From Desulfolutivibrio sulfodismutans DSM 3696 (GTDB lineage: Bacteria > Desulfobacterota > Desulfovibrionia > Desulfovibrionales > Desulfovibrionaceae): a DNA stretch of 64,000 bases. Position numbers and translations under genes: made by a program. The DNA is taken from contig NZ_CP045504.1 of assembly GCF_013376455.1 (NCBI RefSeq), forward strand, positions 496,001-560,000, read 5' to 3'. Numbering within the stretch: position 1 is the first letter of the stretch; every line of letters starts with the position of its first letter. Of the stretch, positions 59,767 through 64,000 are shown piece by piece. The notes beneath the pieces were generated by a model. It made no database searches and was not told where the DNA came from. It was given only the letters and a program-made list of their open reading frames with translations.

Positions 59767-60501
59767 ATGGCTGGTTACGTTGCTTCTGGGATTCTGTACG
59801 GAGGAATCATCAATGCCCCGCTGAAAAAATTGGGCAACTGCCGCAAATTCGCCATCACCCCAAACGCGACCATCAAAAAGCGGACATCGAAAATGATCGG
59901 CACCTACGGCCAGGTGCTCGATTCGGCCAGCATGGCGGAACCGGCCAAGTTGGTGATCGAGATGGACGAATGGAACACGGACAACCTGCGCGACGCAGCC
60001 ATGGGCACGGTTATCGAGGCCACCCAGGAGGCGGGCAACGACGTCGAAAAATCGTTCGACCTGACCACCGTGGAGCACGGCGGCTACTACGACCTGGGCA
60101 AGCGCCGGGTGTCCGGCGTGTCGGTCACTGTGGCCAGCGTGACCAAAATCGAGGGCACGGACTACGAGCTGGATGCCGAGATCGGGTACATCAAATTCCT
60201 GGAGCACATCGGATCGACCGGCAGCGCCGTGGTGACCTTCGACTGCGCCGCCATCGCCGCCGGGGCCATCATCTTGGGCGGCACCGAGTCCACCATCAAG
60301 CGTCACTATTTGCTGCGGGCGCACAACGAGGTGGATGGATCGCATTGGGAAATCGAGGTCTGGGAGGCGACCCTGAAGCCGACCAGCGAAACCGACTATC
60401 TGGCCGACGATTATTCGGTCCTGGGCTTCGAGGGTGAGATGAACACCCCGACGGGGAAGACCAGCCCCTACGAGACCCGCAGATTCCCGGCCGCCGCGTA
60501 A
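59767..60501 (+). CDS. Major tail tube protein
   Basis: The 244-residue protein resembles phage tail-tube (gpV-type) proteins: LGNCRKFAITPNATIKKRTS at the N-terminus, DEWNTDNLRDAAMGTVIEAT, and beta-rich middle. It has GGAGGAGACGCC before the ATG. Confidence 0.82.
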   Translation: MAGYVASGILYGGIINAPLKKLGNCRKFAITPNATIKKRTSKMIGTYGQVLDSASMAEPAKLVIEMDEWNTDNLRDAAMGTVIEATQEAGNDVEKSFDLTTVEHGGYYDLGKRRVSGVSVTVASVTKIEGTDYELDAEIGYIKFLEHIGSTGSAVVTFDCAAIAAGAIILGGTESTIKRHYLLRAHNEVDGSHWEIEVWEATLKPTSETDYLADDYSVLGFEGEMNTPTGKTSPYETRRFPAAA

Positions 60502-60510
60502 GGAGTCCGC

Positions 60511-60876
60511 ATGCTGCGCAAGGAAAAGGACATTAAGATCAACGGGGAGCGGGTCATGGTCTTTGAACTGGACGTGACCCAGCTCCCGGACGCCATGGTC
60601 CTGATGGACGTGCTGGTCAAACATTCGGCCGAGCCGCTGCTGGAGGTAATCCGGTCGGTGTTTACCGAGGCCCGGGACACGGCCATGCGGCTTTTGTCCG
60701 GTGCGACGGACCAGGGCGCAGCCGCCTGCGGGTTCGGCGGGGTGGCCCTGGTCCGTGTGGTGGAGGCGTGGCTGGAGGTGAACACCGATTTTTTCGACCT
60801 GATGTTCGCCCAGGCCACGCAAAGCCCCGGCGAACACCCCGAAACGGAGGCCGGGACGCCTCCCCCGACCGCTTAA
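60511..60876 (+). CDS. Tail assembly chaperone (gpG-like)
   Basis: The 121-residue protein lies between tail tube and tape-measure genes, the position of lambda G. It contains VFELDVTQLPDAMVLMDVL and an acidic/Pro-rich tail. A second frame (-1) is open from before its end to 61157 and would give a GT-like fusion by frameshift; a C-run TCCCCCG (60861-60867) is a candidate slip site. Confidence 0.72.
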   Translation: MLRKEKDIKINGERVMVFELDVTQLPDAMVLMDVLVKHSAEPLLEVIRSVFTEARDTAMRLLSGATDQGAAACGFGGVALVRVVEAWLEVNTDFFDLMFAQATQSPGEHPETEAGTPPPTA

Positions 60877-60905
60877 AAAACCTGGCCGAGGCCGTGGACC
60901 GCCTG

Positions 60906-61157
60906 ATGGAGCGCGGCCACGGCCCGGCCGTCTACAGCTACGGCTATGGATGGTTTCGGCGCTGCTTGGAAGTGGCGAAAGCGGACGAGAAAATGCGTTG
61001 CAAAATGCGACGGAACGAGCGGGCAGCCTGCTTCGTGGACATGCGGATCGCCGCGCACGCGAAAACGGATGATGCGCAGTCGCACCTGCGGGAACTGACA
61101 GGGAAGGCACCGGATGGCGTCAAATATCTTGGATATCAAGATCAAGGCGGAGACTGA
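60906..61157 (+). CDS. Tail chaperone second frame (gpT-like)
   Basis: An 83-residue frame in -1 relative to the upstream gene, with a DUF1799-like YSYGYGWFRR segment and a Lys/Arg-rich middle. It could be translated from ATG 60906 or, as in lambda, only as a frameshift extension of the upstream chaperone. It overlaps the start of the tape-measure remnant by 44 bases. Confidence 0.6.
   Translation: MERGHGPAVYSYGYGWFRRCLEVAKADEKMRCKMRRNERAACFVDMRIAAHAKTDDAQSHLRELTGKAPDGVKYLGYQDQGGD
61114..61157 (+). repeat. Left copy of the tape-measure 5' duplication
   Basis: Bases 61123-61157 are identical to 63296-63330 (35 bases), and the first nine differ at two silent positions. The pair flanks the inserted 2.1-kb cassette. 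Confidence 0.9.
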
Positions 61158-61179
61158 AGCACGGCGGCGGATCGGATGA
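61114..61179 (+). pseudogene. Tape-measure gene 5' remnant left of the insertion
   Basis: ATG 61114 starts MASNILDIKIKAET followed by a short random tail and stop (21 codons). The same 14 codons start the intact gene at 63287, with two silent differences. AGGGAAGG lies before this ATG. Confidence 0.82.
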
Positions 61180-61192
61180 CACTATGCGACAG

Positions 61193-61636
61193 CTAGAAAC
61201 CGGCGGGAAGCTCTTTTTCGACGAGATCGGCGATTGGTGCGGCGCTGTCGAAATCGCCGATTTTCACCAGGGCTTCAAGCATACGGACAGACCTGGACAT
61301 GTCGTCTTTGCCTTTGCACAGGTGTTCATGCTGCGCATCTATTTCGTTGAATTCTTTTCTGTTTTTGCTCAATTTTTCGTCACTTTGAGGGCTAAAGCCG
61401 TATCTCTGCAAGTCTTGTATGACGGCAAGCGCGGCAGCGGACAAGGCAGCTTTCTTTGCGGAAAGATTGAGGCAGTGGTCCACGAGGATAAAATAACGCT
61501 TCAAAACACGCTTCGCTTTGACCTCGTTGCTTTCCTGAAAAGAAAGCATGCCGGGATTCTGGGATACGTAAAAAAAAGCGGTGGCGCACACGATGCAGAC
61601 AATGCCGGTGATCAGAAGGATTTCCAGCCTGCTCAT
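61193..61636 (-). CDS. Single-pass membrane protein, candidate moron
   Basis: The 147-residue leftward gene has one N-terminal membrane helix (about residues 3-24), then a soluble helical domain with HCLNLSAKKAAL and KLSKNRKEFNEIDAQHEHL segments. It is the only leftward gene in the visible prophage, has lower GC than its neighbours, and lies in the cassette inserted into the tape-measure gene. GGGGGCAGGAC precedes its ATG. A superinfection-exclusion or lysogenic-conversion role is possible, unproven. Confidence 0.7.
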   Translation of the reverse strand: MSRLEILLITGIVCIVCATAFFYVSQNPGMLSFQESNEVKAKRVLKRYFILVDHCLNLSAKKAALSAAALAVIQDLQRYGFSPQSDEKLSKNRKEFNEIDAQHEHLCKGKDDMSRSVRMLEALVKIGDFDSAAPIADLVEKELPAGF

Positions 61637-61714
61637 GTCCTGCCCCCTGGGTTGCGGTTTTGCCCGGGACGCTACGAAGCTGGAAAAATCTTTGCAAGAA
61701 GTATTTCCGCCATC

Positions 61715-61743
61715 TTGACATTTTTTTCCTTTTCGGGTTTGGC
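61715..61743 (+). promoter_or_regulatory. Possible promoter of antirepressor module B
   Basis: TTGACA (61715-61720) and TTTGGC (61738-61743) with 17 bases between, matching the arrangement in module A. The -35 is perfect, the -10 poor. Confidence 0.42.
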
Positions 61744-61749
61744 TGGTGG

Positions 61750-61932
61750 CCCCAACTACACGTGGCCGTCCGTCGCCACGATCCGGTCCCAAGCCGGGTT
61801 GAAGAACGGATGTTTTGTTTTTGTCGCCAAGCACCTTCCTTTGGGAGGGGCAAGCAATTGGCGGCATGACGTCCGGGTGTCCGCGAGGCCCCGGCCGCGT
61901 GTAGCGGGGGAACGTCATGCCGCCTTTTTTTG
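61750..61932 (+). ncRNA. C4-like antisense RNA leader of module B
   Basis: Here the hairpin is GGCGGCATGACG (61860-61871) with CGTCATGCCGCC (61913-61924), followed by seven Ts. The loop segment GGCCGCGTGTAGCGGGGG (61893-61910) pairs with 61750-61767 (CCCC-AA-CTACACG-T-GGCC) and with 61941-61958, where CTACACG abuts the GAGGTG site. Arm sequences CCCC/GGGG and GGCC match copy A while the 7-nt core is different in all three places. Confidence 0.75.
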
Positions 61933-61962
61933 TGCCCAAACCCCAACTACACGAGGTGCCTT

Positions 61963-62235
61963 GTGAAAATCGACTTTTCCCCCCTTTCCCCGGCCGATGG
62001 CAACGGACTGAAAACCGTGGTTCTGTCCCACTTCCTGGAAACCCTTGGCGACGTGCACCGGTATTACATGCGGTTCGAGGCGCGCTCGGCCCGGGTGTGG
62101 ATTCTGGCCGAATGCCTGGGCTACGCCCTGGCCATCTGCCGGGCGCTTTTGGCCGAACGCGGGGACTGCTTCCTGAACTTGAGCGCGTCCGGCGAGACCT
62201 GCCGGGTCGTGGAACCGGAAGGGAGGGCGTCATGA
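61963..62235 (+). CDS. Hypothetical protein, first gene of antirepressor module B
   Basis: The 90-residue duplicate of the module A first gene, with one changed residue. GTG 61963 follows GAGGTG (61953-61958). In this copy the frame is closed by a stop upstream, which confirms the GTG start and shows that the longer frame in copy A is not the gene. Confidence 0.7.
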   Translation: MKIDFSPLSPADGNGLKTVVLSHFLETLGDVHRYYMRFEARSARVWILAECLGYALAICRALLAERGDCFLNLSASGETCRVVEPEGRAS

Positions 62236-62495
62236 AGCGCGACACCATCCAGGTTCCGGCCGCCACCCTCACGGACGCGGCCTCGGCCGTCGCCGGGCAC
62301 ACCTTCGCCCTGGAGGCCCTGGCCACCATGCTGGATTGCGTGGCCGACACCCGGCCCCAGGACACCCTTGTGGACTGCGCGTTCGGGGCGGGGACCATTT
62401 TGCGGAGTCTGGCCCGGGACGTGCGGGGGGTCGGCGACGACCTCCACGGGCTGGCGTATCCAACGGGATTTTCAAAACTGGAGGTGGTGAAGTGA
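62232..62495 (+). CDS. Hypothetical protein, second gene of antirepressor module B
   Basis: The 87-residue protein is identical to the one in module A, with one silent base change seen near its end. It overlaps both neighbours by four bases. Confidence 0.68.
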   Translation: MKRDTIQVPAATLTDAASAVAGHTFALEALATMLDCVADTRPQDTLVDCAFGAGTILRSLARDVRGVGDDLHGLAYPTGFSKLEVVK

Positions 62496-63268
62496 ACGCG
62501 GTGCAGCCTTTTTACTTCGACGGCCACGAGGTGCGCACGGTCCTGGACGAACGGGGAGAGCCCTGGTTCGTGGCCAAGGACGTGTGCCGGGTGTTGGATT
62601 TGGGGAACGTGACCGAGTCCGCGCGTGGATTGGATGAGGACGAAAGAGGTTTCTTCAGAAATCCTGAACAAACCCCCGAGGGCGGAAACCCGAACATGCT
62701 CACCATCTCCGAGTCCGGTCTGTACGGCCTGATCTTTCGGAGCCGCAAGCCCGAGGCCCGGGCGTTCCGGAAGTGGGTGACCGGGACGGTGCTCCCGGCC
62801 ATCCGCAAGACCGGGCGCTTCATGCCCGGCGAATCCGTGGTTGTGGAACTGCCCCGGCGGGTGCGGGCCATGCGCCCCCACATCCGGGTGGCGGTCCTGT
62901 CCGGAGCGGTGCAGGCCGCCAAGATGGGCAATCTCGGGTCCGACGACATCTATTTTCATCTCCGCACGCTGTTCGAGATCATCGCTGGCCCGGACCAGAT
63001 CGAGGAACGCCTTGAAGGGGCGCAACGCGCCGTGCGCTGGGAGCGCCACTTCGAGGACTGGGCCGAGGAATGCATCGAGAAGAGCAAAGGAAGTGTCGTC
63101 GGGGCGCAAGACTTATACGAGTCTTTTTTAGGTTACTGCAAAGCACAACTTGGAGTGGAAGGCCCTTCACAACGCCGGTTCGGTTCCTGGCTGGGACAGA
63201 GGTTCTACCGGGAAAAGAAACACAACGTGCGCTACTTCGGGTTGCGGTTGCGCGACATAGATGGGTAG
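62492..63268 (+). CDS. BRO-N domain antirepressor B
   Basis: The 258-residue antirepressor shares the BRO-N start with copy A but differs in the middle of the BRO domain (FFRNPEQTPEGGNPNML) and entirely in the linker, while RKPEARAFRKWVTGTVLPA is identical. The C-terminus (VGAQDLYESFLGYCKAQ...HNVRYFGLRLRD) is again the D5-type module. It may act on a different repressor. Confidence 0.82.
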   Translation: MNAVQPFYFDGHEVRTVLDERGEPWFVAKDVCRVLDLGNVTESARGLDEDERGFFRNPEQTPEGGNPNMLTISESGLYGLIFRSRKPEARAFRKWVTGTVLPAIRKTGRFMPGESVVVELPRRVRAMRPHIRVAVLSGAVQAAKMGNLGSDDIYFHLRTLFEIIAGPDQIEERLEGAQRAVRWERHFEDWAEECIEKSKGSVVGAQDLYESFLGYCKAQLGVEGPSQRRFGSWLGQRFYREKKHNVRYFGLRLRDIDG

Positions 63269-63286
63269 CACAAAGGGAGACGGCTG

Positions 63287-63330
63287 ATGGCCTCCAATAT
63301 CTTGGATATCAAGATCAAGGCGGAGACTGA
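63287..63330 (+). repeat. Right copy of the tape-measure 5' duplication
   Basis: This copy has the ribosome site AAGGGAG and opens the intact tape-measure gene. Confidence 0.9.
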
Positions 63331-64000
63331 CGAAGCCCAGGCCAAGCTGGAGCACCTGGGACAGGTCATCAAAAAAGGCCTGGCCCAGGAGGGGCTGGCC
63401 GCGCTGGAGTCCATGTCCACCCGGGTCGAGCAGGCGTTTGCCGGGATCGAGCTGGAGGGCGTGCGGCGCGTGGGTGCGGTGCAGAAGGCCTTTTCCGAAC
63501 TGGGCGTGCTGTCCACGGACAAGGTCCGGGCCCAGATCCAGCAGATCATCGCCAGCTACCGGACCCTGTCCGAGTCCGGCGAGGTATCGGCCCGCGACCT
63601 GGAGACGGCGCACGCATCCATGGTGGCCAAGATTCAGGCTGTGAGCGCGGCCTACCGCGAGTCCGGAGCGGCCGCCAAGTCCGGCATGACCGAGGCCGGG
63701 GCGGCCACCGCCACGGGCATGGCCGAGGCCGAGGCCGCGATCCTGTCCACAGACACGGCTCTGGCCACCCTTGGGGTGCGTTCCGCCGCCCAGGTCAAGG
63801 ACAAGATCCAGGAGCTGGTTGCGGCCTACCGGGCGCTGCGGGACTCCGGGGAGCTGTCCGGCCGCGACCTGGCCGCCGCGCATGCGGCCATGGTCACCAA
63901 GATCCAGGCCGTGAGCGCGGCCTACCGGAGCACGGGCGGCGCGGCCAAGTCCGGGATGGCCGAGGCCGAGGCCGCGACCCGGGCCACGGACAAGGCCCTG
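63287..64000 (+). CDS. Tail tape-measure protein (5' part, cut by window end)
   Basis: The first 238 residues are helical and repetitive. The unit LGVLSTDKVRAQIQQIIASY...AAYRESGAAAKSGM recurs after about 90 residues (LGVRSAAQVKDKIQELVAAY). This is typical of tape-measure proteins that set tail length. The start follows the cassette; the gene runs off the right edge. Confidence 0.82.
   Translation, partial: MASNILDIKIKAETDEAQAKLEHLGQVIKKGLAQEGLAALESMSTRVEQAFAGIELEGVRRVGAVQKAFSELGVLSTDKVRAQIQQIIASYRTLSESGEVSARDLETAHASMVAKIQAVSAAYRESGAAAKSGMTEAGAATATGMAEAEAAILSTDTALATLGVRSAAQVKDKIQELVAAYRALRDSGELSGRDLAAAHAAMVTKIQAVSAAYRSTGGAAKSGMAEAEAATRATDKAL

Larger units (their letters stand above)
61731..62532 (+). 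repeat. Direct repeat, copy B of the antirepressor module
   Basis: Second copy of 46234-47042, seven bases shorter because of the shorter hairpin stem. Confidence 0.93.
38933..64000 (+). mobile_element. Lambda-like siphovirus prophage at selC (truncated by window end)
   Basis: From the base after tRNA-Sec to the window end nearly all genes are rightward, closely packed and phage-like: replication, methylation, antirepressor, terminase GpA, portal, S49 protease, decoration, capsid, lysis, head-tail, tail tube and tape-measure genes in lambda-like order. No integrase or CI-like repressor is visible, nor is the second att site, which should lie to the right. One gene (61193-61636) is leftward and has lower GC. 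Confidence 0.95.

Noticed and set aside
61193-63109. A 638-codon leftward frame spanning module B
   Set aside because: Only its last 147 codons, with their own ribosome site, look like a protein; the rest is antisense to well-supported module genes.
1-64000. CRISPR arrays, rRNA genes, insertion sequences with transposase
   Set aside because: No repeat-spacer pattern, ribosomal sequence or transposase frame was recognised.

Overview
The window is GC-rich chromosomal DNA from an anaerobic, sulfate-reducer-like deltaproteobacterium, most like the Desulfovibrionaceae. This is inferred from gene content: an Hdr/Qmo-type flavin and iron-sulfur protein operon with TusA and DsrE sulfur-carrier proteins, a menaquinol-type fumarate reductase, a two-subunit class I fumarase, a sigma-54 activator with a cysteine-rich PAS domain, and a selenocysteine tRNA. 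Genus and species cannot be fixed from the sequence alone.

Bases 1-38838 are chromosomal. 1-10461: a SemiSWEET-like transporter, a methyltransferase, ubiX, cysS, a sodium:solute symporter, and two acyl-CoA synthetase genes, each next to one of a divergent pair of XRE-cupin regulators. 10501-18965: a sigma-54 activator faces an operon with a clear -24/-12 promoter. The operon encodes a double TusA-domain protein, an MvhD-like protein, a QmoA-like and a QmoB-like HdrA, a small winged-helix-like protein, HdrC, an HdrB-like protein and a DsrE-family protein, so it looks like a redox machine handling protein-bound sulfur. 19103-30315: housekeeping genes (rsmG, rlmH, pgeF, 5-FTHF cyclo-ligase, exonuclease III), an HD-GYP response regulator, a VapBC-type toxin-antitoxin pair, a spermidine-synthase-like membrane protein and an exported carbonic anhydrase. 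30379-36461: an anion-permease-like gene, then frdCAB and the fumarase genes. 36537-38838: a response regulator, a probably frameshifted TPR gene and a LysM/EF-hand lipoprotein.

At 38839-38932 lies tRNA-Sec. Directly after it a lambda-like siphovirus prophage begins and runs past the window end. Order: replication (D5-type helicase, CHC2 primase), a cytosine methyltransferase with a repetitive middle, a NUMOD4/coiled-coil protein, an antirepressor module (A), terminase, portal, S49 protease with nested scaffold, decoration and capsid proteins, a lysis cassette (GH19 endolysin, small membrane proteins, nested Rz/Rz1), head-tail and tail genes, a second antirepressor module (B), and the tape-measure gene, cut by the window edge. 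No integrase or CI-type repressor is visible, so these presumably lie at the other prophage end.

The most striking find is the pair of antirepressor modules (46218-47754 and 61715-63268). Each has a leader resembling the C4 antisense RNA of phages P1/P7: a hairpin whose loop is complementary both to the 5' end of the leader and to a second site touching the Shine-Dalgarno sequence of the first gene. The two copies are nearly identical in the first two genes, yet the 7-nt pairing core differs completely and changes in concert at all three places, and the hairpin stem changes with compensation. This suggests two C4-like circuits with mutually orthogonal specificity in one prophage. Module B, plus an oppositely oriented membrane-protein gene, sits inside the start of the tape-measure gene, whose first codons are duplicated on both sides so that the gene has a fresh start.
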